From: Xiphophorus maculatus
Taxonomy: Eukaryota > Chordata > Actinopteri > Cyprinodontiformes > Poeciliidae
Assembly (NCBI RefSeq): GCF_002775205.1
Contig: NC_036457.1
Span: forward strand, 4,263,650-4,327,649
Length of the DNA stretch: 64,000 nt
Direction: 5' to 3'
A program made the translations under genes and the position numbers. The number at the start of each line of letters is the position of its first letter. The first letter of the stretch is position 1. Below, piece by piece: positions 45,242 through 55,650 of the stretch. The notes beneath the pieces are model-generated. The model made no database searches. It had not been told where the DNA came from and worked only from the letters and a program-made list of their open reading frames with translations.

Positions 45242-46744
45242 TCACCTGGCGCCCGGGGGCTCCAGGTGGGCGGAGCCTCCGCTGCCCCGCTGCTCTCCGG
45301 TCAGCTGATCCACGGCGGCGGTCATGGCGGTTCTGACCAGCGACCGGGCCGCCTGCTGCAGCTGCCGCTCAGTCGGGTCGGAGCAGATCAGGTGGAGGAG
45401 GTGGCTCTCTGCGGAGGCCACGCCCACCCAGCCTTCCTCCTCCTCCTCTTCCTCCTGGGCGGAGTCATCCGGCGGACAGAGCTGGATCCGGATGGAGGGT
45501 CCGTTGGTGGACGGTTGGGGCGGGACAGACATCTGGACCGTCTTGTCCTCTGGGGGGAACTGGAACTTGGGCTGGTCATGGAGGTCCACAACAAGTTCTG
45601 AGTCAAACAGAACCTCGTCCTCTTCTGAGGACACGTCCCGCACCAGAACCTGGTTTATTTGAGCCATTTGGACCGGCACCGGTCCATCTTCAGGGTCTGC
45701 CATTTCTGCTGTAGGTTCCGGTTCTTCAGGTAAATGCTCCGCCTGGTAGCAGAACATCTGGACCTGTGGAGGACCTTCAGGTATCTCGGCGAGTCCGGAA
45801 GCACACAGGTCAGTTCCCAACACCGTGTCCTCCTCGTGTCCCGGCGGGACAAACCGTCTCCTTCCCGCTCTGATGAAGAACTTCTGCAGTTTAGTGCGGA
45901 ACCACGGAGAAGATTTCTTCCTTAGTGGAACGAATCTCCACAAAACGTTCCTCATCTTCCTCGTCTCTTCCTGTCTCTGCAGCGCCCCCTCTGGTGGACT
46001 GGCCTCACCGTCCTGTCTCTGCACCGCCCCCTCTGGTGGACTGGCCTCACCGTCCTGTCTCTGCAGCGCCCCCTCTGGTGGACTGGCCTCACCATCCTCC
46101 TGTCTCTGCAGCGCCCCCTCTGGTGGACTGGCCTCACCGTCCTCCTGTCTCTGCAGCGCCCCCTCTGGTGGACTGGCCTCACCATCCTCCTGTCTCTGCA
46201 GCGCCCCCTCTGGTGGACTGGCCTCACCGTCCTCCTGTCTCTGCAGCGCCCCCTCTGGTGGACTGGCCTCACCGTCCTTCTGTCTCTGCAGCGCCCCCTC
46301 TGGTGGACTGGCCTCACCATCCTCCTGTCTCTGCAGCGCCCCCTCTGGTGGACTGGCCTCACCGTCCTCCTGTCTCTGCAGCGCCCCCTCTGGTGGACTG
46401 GCCTCACCGTCCTCCTGTCTCTGCAGCGCCCCCTCTGGTGGACTCGCCTCACCGTCCTCCTGTCTCTGCAGCGCCCCCTCTGGTGGACTCGCCTCACCGT
46501 CCTCCTGTCTCCTGATGCAGCTGACTGCTGAGGACAAGCCGCTCCACCACCTGCGTCTCCTTTTCCCTGCATCGCTCTGGCGCCCCCTGCAGGTTGTCTG
46601 TTTGTCGCTCCCAGCCGATGTTTCCTCCCCATTTCCGGCCGGTTCTGGTTTGGTTTCCTCTCCGGTGCTCCTGGTTCTGGTTCTTCCCAGCAGGAGCTTC
46701 GGCTTCCTCCTCGGTCCTCCTCGCTCTCCGTCCTCGGCGGCCAT
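45242..46744 (-). CDS. akap5: A-kinase anchoring protein 5 (AKAP79/150)
   Basis: A single coding exon runs from ATG 46744 (CCAACATGG) through 500 codons. AKAP5 anchors PKA, calcineurin and PKC at the membrane near channels and receptors. Support: a C-terminal amphipathic helix LQQAARSLVRTAMTAAVDQL (residues 462-481), matching the PKA-RII-binding helix at the same place in AKAP79; PSIRIQ (416-421), a PxIxIT-type calcineurin site upstream of it; two basic segments (GKRRRRWWSGLSSAV, about 60-74, and RNVLWRFVPLRKKSSPWF, about 264-281), expected for membrane and calmodulin binding; an acidic run before the helix; and the position between mthfd1 and zbtb25, as in human. In human the gene lies on the same strand as MTHFD1, so it is inverted here. 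Residues 79-259 are twelve tandem 15-residue repeats. Overall similarity is low, so the call rests on motifs plus synteny. Confidence 0.75.
   Translation of the reverse strand: MAAEDGERGGPRRKPKLLLGRTRTRSTGEETKPEPAGNGEETSAGSDKQTTCRGRQSDAGKRRRRWWSGLSSAVSCIRRQEDGEASPPEGALQRQEDGEASPPEGALQRQEDGEASPPEGALQRQEDGEASPPEGALQRQEDGEASPPEGALQRQKDGEASPPEGALQRQEDGEASPPEGALQRQEDGEASPPEGALQRQEDGEASPPEGALQRQEDGEASPPEGALQRQDGEASPPEGAVQRQDGEASPPEGALQRQEETRKMRNVLWRFVPLRKKSSPWFRTKLQKFFIRAGRRRFVPPGHEEDTVLGTDLCASGLAEIPEGPPQVQMFCYQAEHLPEEPEPTAEMADPEDGPVPVQMAQINQVLVRDVSSEEDEVLFDSELVVDLHDQPKFQFPPEDKTVQMSVPPQPSTNGPSIRIQLCPPDDSAQEEEEEEEGWVGVASAESHLLHLICSDPTERQLQQAARSLVRTAMTAAVDQLTGEQRGSGGSAHLEPPGAR
45970..46512 (-). repeat. 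Coding 45-bp minisatellite in akap5, 12 units
   Basis: Ten 45-bp units encode RQEDGEASPPEGALQ (one with Lys for Glu) and two 42-bp units lack one Glu codon. DNA units are nearly identical. Each contains CCACCAGAGGGGGCGCTG on the minus strand, close to a CTCF core with two extra G. Confidence 0.95.
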
Positions 46745-48767
46745 GTTGGATCTCGCTCCAGGCGTCTCTGCTCGCCGTTAACTGAGATGAACCATCAGCT
46801 GCTGAGATTAAACTCCTGGGAAGCTGCAGACAAACAACCAGACGACACTCATGGTGATTTACGAGCGACGAGGCGGCAGATATTAAACCGAGGCTCACAG
46901 TCACACAGAGAGTCAACTCGGCTCGGCAACTGGAAGCAGCAACATGAAAACAATCAACAGATTAACAGCAACTCTGTATAAAAACTGAGAAACAGAGAAA
47001 ACCAAACCGAATCCAGCTGCCAGATTTAGATTTTTCTGAATCAGTCAGTTATTTTCACAGTATTTCTTCGCACCTTTAGCTGCATTTCTCTTAACTTTAA
47101 AATTGCATAATTTGATATTCAGAAAATAAATCCACTCATGGAAACGCGGCAATCTAAAAAAAAACTTTTATTATATAAAGTTTTTGCACAAAGATGACAT
47201 GTTGTTTTGGCTGCATTGAAATGAACCCAATGGAAAAACCTTTTACTTCACAGGAGTCACATGATCAACAACCAGATTTTACTACTGCAGGAAATGAAGA
47301 AGAAGACGACAGGAAGGATGACGACATAACAAACAAACTTATTCATGTAATTTTAATTACATTTCTTTAATTTCTTTCTTTGTTAATAAAGATTTCCACA
47401 TTTCACCTTACACTCAGCAGAGTCATCACTAAACAACCAATCATATTGTTTTCTAACAGCTCGGCTGACCAATCAGCAGTTAAAGGGGCGCAGCTTAAGG
47501 AACCAGACACTAAATGGACTTTAACTGAACCATTTCAATGTATTTTATCATTAAAATAAACAACAAACACTTTAAATAAACGTTAACAAAACCTGAATGA
47601 ACATTACTGTTTCAAAAATGAAACACAAAAAGTAAGTTAGAAATACATTTTCCAGGTAAAATATCCTAAAAGCCTTCAGGTGGCTTCAAAGCCAACAGGA
47701 AGGTAAAGTTAATTCAGTTAGCACAGAAATTAATTTTAATTTCATTGATTAAATAAATATTTTTCATTTAAAAACGATCTGTTTCCTTTTAAGGATTAAA
47801 AGATTCATTATTTAAAACTGCTGGGGGTTTTTGACACATTTTGAGATTGAGGCTGATTTAATGTAAGTTGAATAGTTTAGTTTAGCCTGTTACATTTTAC
47901 ACAATCAATCAGATATAAAGACATTTTCTGCTTAAATTAGGTAGCTATTTAATCCAAGGAAAAATAAAAGTGAAGATTCACACAAATAAAGTTAAAGTAA
48001 ACTTAATCAGTCACTCTAAAAGAAGCTTTCAAGTTTAAATTTAAATCAGAAACTTCTAGATGTGAGCACAAGGACATTAAAAAACTCCAGATATTCAACA
48101 AATATTTATATTTAAATCATGAAAATTAGCTTTACATATCACTGTTTAATCTGTTTTTACTGTAAGATTCGACTGCATGCAGATGACACCATAATTTATA
48201 TTTTATGTTATTTATTCTCTATTCCAGCAGGAGAAAAAACTCCTTGACATTGTTTTTTATTTCAAACTGTTTTGAACAATGAAAGAAAAAGATTGAAAAA
48301 AGTTACAACTATCATTTCCTGTCTGAAAGCGTTGCTTTTGTTTTTCTTCATTTAAATCTAATCAGGTATGATTTTTAGAGTGTACAAAATAACAAATTGA
48401 TTATTACATCAAATTTAAAAAAAATTATGTTTAATCAAAAGTGACTGATTTAAAAATGTTTCCACGTCCAAACAGATTTTCTCACTTTTAGGTCATTTAT
48501 AAGGGAGGAAAATGGAAAAGGAAATTTAAACAAACTTTATCAAACTTTATTATTTTCACTGTAAATCTGAGGAATAAAGAGGAAAAATCAGAATAAAACC
48601 GGATCAGAACCAGCTGACCCATCACATCTGCTGCAGCACAAAGTTTCCCTAAGAGCCGTTTCTGTTTTTTCTTTAAAACTCTGTGTGCCCTGATGATGTC
48701 ATCAAACACGCGTGATGATGTCATCAGGCATGAGGAGCGATCAGAGAGGAATAAAGCAGAGCCTCAC
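46745..48767. other. Non-coding stretch upstream of akap5
   Basis: 46745-47000 probably holds the akap5 5' untranslated region and promoter. The rest is AT-rich with no supported exon. Paired TGATGATGTCATCA-like motifs (CRE-like) lie near 48690-48725. Confidence 0.4.
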
Positions 48768-48886
48768 CTGGTTCCGTCCGGCTGATCCGATCCGTTTCTC
48801 CGACTGAGCGAAGCGCCGAGCTCGCCTCTCCTCCTCATCCTCAGCTGATGATGCTGATGCTGCTGCATCGCCGCCTCGGTCTCCAT
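48768..48886 (-). CDS. Possible first coding exon of an unrecognised gene
   Basis: ATG at 48886 in a perfect GCCATGG context opens 39 codons plus two bases (METEAAMQQHQHHQL, then an Arg-rich part) before a strong donor CCAG/GTGAGG at 48768. It lies 2 kb upstream of akap5 on the same strand. Joining to the akap5 exon through the nearest acceptor would give an in-frame stop, so it more likely belongs to another transcript or is untranslated in practice. Confidence 0.3.
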
Positions 48887-49038
48887 GGCAACTGCACTGA
48901 TTGGCGTTTCACACCGGTCTGTTGCTCAATAAGCTGACAGCAGCGCGGCAGGAAGTGACATCGCCTCAGGGGGCGAGGATTTTATTTCTTTTAATGAATT
49001 TCTGTCAGATTTCATCAGAAAGTCTCAAAACAAACAAC

Positions 49039-49079
49039 ACACACACACACACACACACCCACAAACACACACACACACA
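49039..49079. repeat. (CA)n microsatellite
   Basis: Interrupted CA run. Confidence 0.9.
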
Positions 49080-49260
49080 ATGAGAGAGAGAAGCTACATA
49101 CATGCATGTAGGCAGAGGAAGGAGATTTAATGCATTTTATGTGACAGCAGAGAAAGAAAAGAGGAAGATGATTAAAATAGCAACATGGAGGCAGCAGCCG
49201 GTTCTGGTTCTACAACATCTGCGGTTCTGAACGTCTCAGAGAGACATGGAGACAAGATGG

Positions 49261-49312
49261 ACGACCTGGACCTGGACCTGGACCTGGACCTGGACCTGGA
49301 CCTGGACCTGGA
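49261..49312. repeat. (GACCTG)n hexanucleotide repeat
   Basis: About eight copies; reads Asp-Leu on the plus strand. Confidence 0.9.
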
Positions 49313-49436
49313 CATGAAGGAGAGGAAAAGGCCAGGATTCATTTTTCCGGTTCACCTAAAGCCCTGAAGGTCTCAGGAAACCCGTGGAAGAAATTTCTCT
49401 GTTCAGATGAAACCAAAACTGAAACGATCTGGTTTT

Positions 49437-49640
49437 CCTGAACACACAGTGAAACACGGTGGTGGCAGCATCATGCTGCGGGAGGATGGTCAGAGTTGAT
49501 GGGAAGATGGATGGAACTAAATTAAGACAATCTTGGAAGAAAACCTTCAAAAAAGAGAGACTGGGATTAAACATGCAGGGATGGTTAGACCAAAGCAGCT
49601 TTATGGGTTAAAATGGCCTAGTCAAAGTCCAGAAAACTGA
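49437..49640 (+). mobile_element. Relic of the dispersed DNA-transposon-like family (copy 5)
   Basis: The best-kept copy: CACGGTGGTGGCAGCATCAT, then AAGACAATCTTGGAAGAAAA, then GGCCTAGTCAAAGTCCAGA. Confidence 0.5.
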
Positions 49641-49707
49641 TGTTCTCCATCCAGCCTGACTAAAATTAAGATGTTTTATAAAGAAGAAGAGGACAGAGTC
49701 ACAGGAG

Positions 49708-49710
<3 letters not shown>

Positions 49711-49798
<88 letters not shown>
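49711..49798. repeat. (AAT)n microsatellite
   Basis: About 29 uninterrupted AAT units directly after copy 5 of the dispersed element. Confidence 0.97.
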
Positions 49799-51780
49799 GA
49801 TAAAGAAGACATTTAATGGTTTTTAAATTCTCAATTGAGTTATTTTGTTCAGTTTAATTCCCAGTTTGAGTATTTTTATGTTTATTTTCATTTATTAACG
49901 TTATAAATGTTGAAATGTGATGCTCAACTTAATAATTATTCTTTTATTTTTGGTGGTTTTGGTTCGTTTTTGGACCAGCTGATCTAATCTAATAAATTAA
50001 AATTCCTGCTGATCTGTCCCTGAACGCAGCACGGGTTGTTTTTGCTATGCTAATCATCAGATTAGATTTGATCAGAGTAAAAATTTAATTATAAATGCAG
50101 ATGAAGATGAAAAGTTTTCATTTATAAAAGCAGCAGAACTTCTTTCAGCAACAATCTGAAGCTGAAGTGGATCCACTTTTTCTTCTCGTTTCTCTGACTT
50201 CCTGTCACACAGGAAATAAGCCCCTCAGCTGTTTGACCGATCAGTAATCAATGATCAGTGATCGATGTGCAGCAGGTCTTCAGCCTCCTGATTACGTCTA
50301 TTTTTAAAGGTGTGAAGAAGAGCAGCAGCTTTTGTTTCTATAGAGATGGAGAGTAAAAATACCCCCATCTGTCCCTAAGCAACAGCGCGGCGACCAATCA
50401 GACCCTCCGCCAGGTGAGCGCGCCACTCACTGAGGCCGAACTGAAAGGCATTCTGGGAAATGGAGGCAAACTTGGACTTTATTTCAACACGCTGGTTTCA
50501 CCTGCAGACAGGTGGGAACTGATCAGCGCCACCTGCAGGTGACAAAGGTAATGCTTCATTGAACATTATTGTGATGTTTTTACAACAAAAAAGATTCAAA
50601 CAGGATAAAAATGAGTTAATTTCTGTTACACCGGAGAGAAAAAGCTTCAAGTTTTCATGTTTTGAGCTGATAGGAACATAAATTTACTGAAATTTAACTA
50701 AATATGATGAAAAATCAGAGAAACTGGACAAATAATAGTTTAATTCTGTTCATCCTAACTTTAAAGATGAATCATTGAGCAGTTTCTGTTTTAAATGTTG
50801 TTTTATTCCTCTAATAATTTACTTGTTTTCTACTTTTATTCTCATGTAACAGTTGAGAATTTATCTGGAATGTTTCTGAATTTCTTCCCAGATGAAAAAC
50901 AAAATCCTAATTGATTTTTTTAATTTATCACCTTGAGTTGAACACAGAGATCCTGAAGTTAAAGGAAAATAATCAGTTTGTTTTGGTGAAGCAACCACTG
51001 AAATCTGTTTTTGGTTTAGGTATAACATTATGAATTAGTGATAAAATAAAACTAATAAAAAGTAAAACAATATTAATAAAATATAACTTTAGTAAAATAA
51101 ATAATTCTGCCTTTGTTTTGACGTATTTATGATTATTTATTTAAAGCTGCTTCCCGTTGAATGTCAAATACTTTTTTCATTCCTCTGCTGCCCCCTGCTG
51201 GTCTGAACCTGCCAGTGCACGCAGAGGTCCGCTGTCGTTTCGGGTCATTTTGTTCTAAATAAATCACATTTTTAGCTCATTTCCATTAGAATAATTCATT
51301 TACTTTCGACCAAAGAAGTTCCTGAGTAATCGACTCGTCGATTGGACGAGGGAGAACTCCGAATTAAAGATCTGCGACGTGATTGGTGGAAAAAGGACAT
51401 TTATTTACAAAACATTTCCATCGATGAAAAACAAAACGTGTACAAAAACACGTCGACACTGAACTTCTTGTTGTTATGGTGACACACGGAGAGAAAGACG
51501 ACAGTCACGCGTTCAGTGGCCATGACTGGAGCATCCTGGTCATGTGACCTCTGACCCCAGCAGCAGCAAAGAGCTTTAAGGAGCATTTTGGATGTTTTTC
51601 TGATTTTACAGCTAATCTGAACGGGATTATTGATTATGAATTAACACACCTGATCGATTCTGACTCTGCTCTCCTCCAATCAGATCTCTGAAACAGAAAC
51701 TGATCCCAGGCTGCAAACTTTCAAAAATACCAGAAAATAAAACATCGTCATGAGCCTGTAAACATCTGACTGATCTAACT
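49799..51780. other. Non-coding stretch
   Basis: Mostly AT-rich. GC-richer bases at 50370-50550 include CCAAT (50394) and a GGCATTCTGGGAA ZNF143-like half-site (about 50448-50460), so a promoter is possible, but no exon is visible. Confidence 0.35.
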
Positions 51781-51784
51781 CTGG

Positions 51785-52320
51785 TGAAAAGTAAGTACAC
51801 CCCATAAAATCTATGCCTTGAATTCTGTCCAATCCAATCAGCTCTCTGGACTTTGACTAGGCCACTGAAACACCTTCATTCTTGTTTCCATTGACGACTC
51901 GGTTTGGGCCAAACTTCATCAAAAACCTTCAGGATACAGAGAAGTTTATGCAAAACAAGCCCGCATCATGACCCCTCCACCACTGTGTTTACAGTCAGGA
52001 AAAAGGCCAGCTGTGTTCCAACCTGGCTCAGGGTCATGACCTTTAACCTTTTCTTGTGAATGAGGCCTTTAACAGACCATTTCTCTGATTTCAGGCTGAA
52101 TTTGATAGAACGTTCACTAACAGGAAGATCTCTGACATGTTTTCCTCTCTGGAGGATGATGGACCTCAGAAGGTTTGACCTTTGAACTTCAGACAGTTTG
52201 ACCTTTGAACCCTTCTCGGGTTAAAGAGCAGCAACACAGCCTCAGGTTGTGAAAATCTGGGGCTGATTTGGATCCATTCTGAGATGCTGAAACCACCAGA
52301 AAACGAGAAAAATGCTTAAA
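51785..52320 (-). mobile_element. Relic of the dispersed DNA-transposon-like family (copy 6)
   Basis: Minus orientation: AAAAGTAAGTACACCCCAT near one end, GGACTTTGACTAGGCCACTG, then CATCATGACCCCTCCACCAC. Confidence 0.45.
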
Positions 52321-52482
52321 TGTATCCATGACTAGTTGGACTAAATATGTTCTAATTTTCTTATGTTGTTTGTGTCGGTTACAGGGAACGTTAGCCTATA
52401 AACAAAACATAAGAAGCTAAGGAAGAGAGCTTAGCTAAAGCTAATAGTCATAGTTTAGGTTTTGACTCTTGTTTTTACCTGG

Positions 52483-52518
52483 AGCCAAAACCATTAGCTA
52501 TAGCTAATGGTTTTGGCT
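52483..52518. repeat. 36-bp perfect palindrome
   Basis: AGCCAAAACCATTAGCTA (52483-52500) is followed without a spacer by its exact reverse complement (52501-52518). Further ATTAGCTA / TAGCTAAT variants are scattered through 52420-52615. The GCTAATGG core is homeodomain-like. Confidence 0.8.
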
Positions 52519-53049
52519 AATGTTGCTAGCTAGATTTAACACCATTAGCTAGAGATAGCAACATTAGCCACAGTTAACATCAGTAACTAGAGCTAATACC
52601 ATTAGCTAAAGCTAATGCTAAAGTTCAAATTGAAGAGTTTGAACATTATTCCGTGTTTCTGTTCTGTCTGGTTGGAGCTAGCTTCATAGCAGCTAGCGCA
52701 GCATATGTCATCTACCCAGGATGCATTGCAGCGTAAACAACAAGATGAAGTCAGTGTGTCAGTGTGCGGGGTGTACTTTCTTTCCACCAGCACTCCGCTC
52801 CAGATCCAGGAGCTGATTGGTCAAAAAGCTGCAGATTGTCACGTAGCTTGGAGCTGCCAGGCGGCCGTCGGTCATCAAGGCACGGCTGTCTGCTGATGAA
52901 GAGCTGCGGCCCAGCATCCTCTTCCTCACAGCCGGACGTTCTACCGAGATGAGGATGACGTAATCATCATCATCATCAGCATCATCAGCTAGAGCATTCC
53001 TCAAAGTTCAACACAAACCAGAGAGAAACTGAGAGAATGACTGGCTTAC

Positions 53050-53078
53050 TCACACACACACACACACACACACACACC
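53050..53078. repeat. (CA)n microsatellite in the zbtb25 3' flank
   Basis: Lies 37 bases beyond the zbtb25 stop codon, so probably in its 3' untranslated region. Confidence 0.9.
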
Positions 53079-53114
53079 TGCACAGGTACACAGTCCCCAA
53101 CGATGACATCATCA

Positions 53115-55418
53115 TCACTCGACGGGAACGCCGTCCACGCTCTCCTGGGACACCTCGGAGTCCAGTGAGTAGCAGGAGCTGCCGTTGTCCTGCGTGTCCC
53201 GGTTGGCGTCCTCGCAGAGCGCGGCCGAGGCCCCGCCCCCACCGCCCGGCTCGCCGCCGGCGGCGGCGGCGTCGCAGAAGTGGGCGGAGCCCTGGAAGAG
53301 CTGGCTGCAGAGGCGGTTGTAGCGGTGGAAGCGGCCCGGCTTGCCGGTGTGGCTGTACATGTGTTCCTGCAGCTGGCTCTTGTGGGAGAAGCGCAGGCTG
53401 CAGACGGCGCAGGCGATCTTCCGCTTGCGGGAATGGAGCACGGTGGGGGCGGGGCTTGTGCCGCCGTCGCCGTCGCCGCGGCTCCGCCTCAGCTCCGCCG
53501 CCAGCTGGTTGGCAAGCACCTGACTCTGCCGCAGCGCCTCCTCCAGGCAGCCGGCGTCCAGCGGCTCGGTGGCGCCCGGCAACGGCTCGTCGGCGCCCGG
53601 CAGCGGCGGGAGCCCGTCCATGAGGCGTGAGGGGTCCAGGGCGTGGCTGAACAGGTGCTCCCGCAGGTCCTCCGGCGAGGAGCAGCGCTCCCCGCAGCGC
53701 GGGCACTGCAGCAGCAGGGGGCGCCCTTTGAACAGCGGGCTGCCGCCCTGCGGGCCTCCATCCTCCGCCTCGCCGTCCTCCTCCTCCACCCGCTCCTGCT
53801 TGATGCGGCTGGAGACGTCCGAGTCGTCCGCCGACGTCACGGAGCAGATGTTGCGCAGCGCCGCCTGCTGGTGGTCCTGTGGGACGGCGTCCAGTCCCAC
53901 GGCAAGGGACAGCTGGGACCGCGGCTCGGGGGCCGCCCGGGACGCCGCGGCGGCTTTGTGGACGCCCGGCGTGTCTTTGCTGGCCAGCTGGGAGGAGATC
54001 TGGATGCCGTACAGGTTGGACATGCGGACGCCGTCGGCGGCGGCATCGGCGGCGGCGTCGCCCGGCTTGCGGCACAGCTGGTAGGCGTGCAGGAACTTGA
54101 TGCCGTCCTGCAGCCGGCTCTGGTCCACCGGCTGCTTGGGACACATCCCGGTGTACATGATGTGCAGCAGGTAGCTGAAGACGTCCGGCTGGATGTCGGT
54201 GGGCTGGATCTTTATACATTCACTGAGGAGGAAGGAGGTCAGAGGTCACCGCAGGATCTAAAACAATACATCAACTAAAATCTGAGATCATCTGGATTAA
54301 ATAAACTTGAATAATCACGTTCACATCAAAATACACTAATAATTAGCATTAAGCTAACAGACCATTTATTAGCTGATCAACATAAACTCTGATCATCTAG
54401 TTCAGTGGTTCTCAAACTTTTTTCAGTGATGTACCCCCTTAAAAATATATTTTTAGTCAAGTACCCCCTGACACGGGCAAAACATTTTTGGAATTAAAAA
54501 GAGGTACAGTGCTGTAAAATCACTGTCTGATTTATTTAAGCCAAACAACTTATATCAGTGAACCTGACAAATACATCCATATTGCAAACATTACATGGTT
54601 GCAAAAAAGAAAAACAGAAGACGGTGACCACCAGGAAGGTATAAAACCAGTCAAACCGTTTTATTTTGAAGGATATTGAAACTAAATACTGAATATAAAA
54701 TTCAGTACATGAACACACATTTATATTTTATCGAACTTTTCACAAAATAATTTTTCCCAAGACTTATTATGAGGAGCCTACTGATTTTTTAAAGATATTT
54801 TGAAAAGCTTCACGTACCCCCTGCAGTACCTCCACGTACCCCCAGGGGTACACGTACCCCCATTTGAGAACCACTGATCTAGATTAACTGAGATTAACTA
54901 ATCCCAATCAGTATAAACTGGTCCAAATCCAAATTAAAAATAAAAATTCAGTTCAAATGAAGATTAAAAATCTAAATCATCTGTAAGGAGTCAAGATAAA
55001 TTCAGTAAAATGATCTGGCTGTAGTCAGGATTAACTAAACCTAATTAGGATCAGCAAGTCCAAATCTAAATGATCTAATCTAGATTATGTGAACAGTCAG
55101 GATGGTCTGATCCTTATCAATGAATCTGAAATTGATTAAAACTCCTGAGTCAATAATTTATCATCATATTAATCATCCAGAGTTTCTTCTTCTGCTCCTC
55201 AGAGGTTTTGTTATTTTCTGAGCTGAACATCCTCAGGTGTTTTACCTGGACTGGTGGATGAAGATCATCTTGAAGTAGTTGGAGAAGGCGGCCAGAACGG
55301 CCCGGTGGGCCTTGAAGTAGACGTTACCGATGGCAACGGTGCAATCGCACAGGAAGCCGAACTCTCTCTGCACGTTGAGCTGCTGCAGCAGGAAGAGGCT
55401 GTGGGACGACACCTCCAT
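53115..55418 (-). CDS. zbtb25: Zinc finger and BTB domain protein 25
   Basis: Two coding exons: 55418-55246 (starts ATG, donor CCAG/GTAAAA) and 54222-53115 (acceptor CTCCTCAG, stop TGA). Spliced length is 426 codons; human ZBTB25 has 435. Exon 1 and the start of exon 2 encode the BTB domain: [49 protein letters not shown], then HIMYTG. The conserved linker SNLYGIQIS and [10 protein letters not shown] follows, then IKQERVE (a sumoylation-type site). The two C2H2 fingers are [21 protein letters not shown] and, after [11 protein letters not shown], one ending HMYSHTGK. The C-terminus ends VPVE (human ends ILVE). ZBTB25 is a nuclear transcriptional repressor. Exon 2 is very GC-rich, and alanine/proline/acidic insertions pad the linkers. 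The intron contains a hAT-type MITE. Confidence 0.93.
54403..54876. mobile_element. hAT-type MITE, 474 bp
   Basis: Ends CAGTGGTTCTCAAACTTTTT and, inverted, CAGTGGTTCTCAAATGGGG are terminal inverted repeats with internal GTACCCCC motifs at both sides. The 8-bp flanks ATCTAGTT (54395-54402) and ATCTAGAT (54877-54884) match at seven of eight positions, the hAT duplication length. No transposase is present. Confidence 0.85.
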
Positions 55419-55439
55419 GGCCCGCCTGGAACGCAGAAC

Positions 55440-55650
55440 CGGGTCAGAACCAGGCTAGAGCCGGGTCAGAACCCTGGCTTCAGACCGGGTCGGAATCTTG
55501 GGTTCAGACCAGGTCAGAACCGGGTCAGAACCAGGCTAAAGTCGGGTCAGAACCCTGGCTTCGGACCGGGTCAGAACCAAGTCAGAATCGGGTCAGAACC
55601 TTGGGTTCAGACCGGGTCAGAACCAGCCTAAAGTCGGGTCAGAACCTGAC
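55440..55650. repeat. Degenerate minisatellite (GGGTCAGAACC...)
   Basis: Imperfect copies of GGGTCAGAACC joined by TGGCTTCAGACC or CAGGCTAGAG variants just upstream of zbtb25 coding exon 1. Confidence 0.75.

Noticed and set aside
45825-46781. Long plus-strand and alternative minus-strand frames across the akap5 repeat
   Set aside because: The 45-bp repeat lacks stops in most frames; only the frame with RII helix, PxIxIT and basic motifs makes sense.
53050-54278. Several long frames on both strands over zbtb25 exon 2
   Set aside because: Very high GC removes stop codons; these are shadows of the zbtb25 frame.
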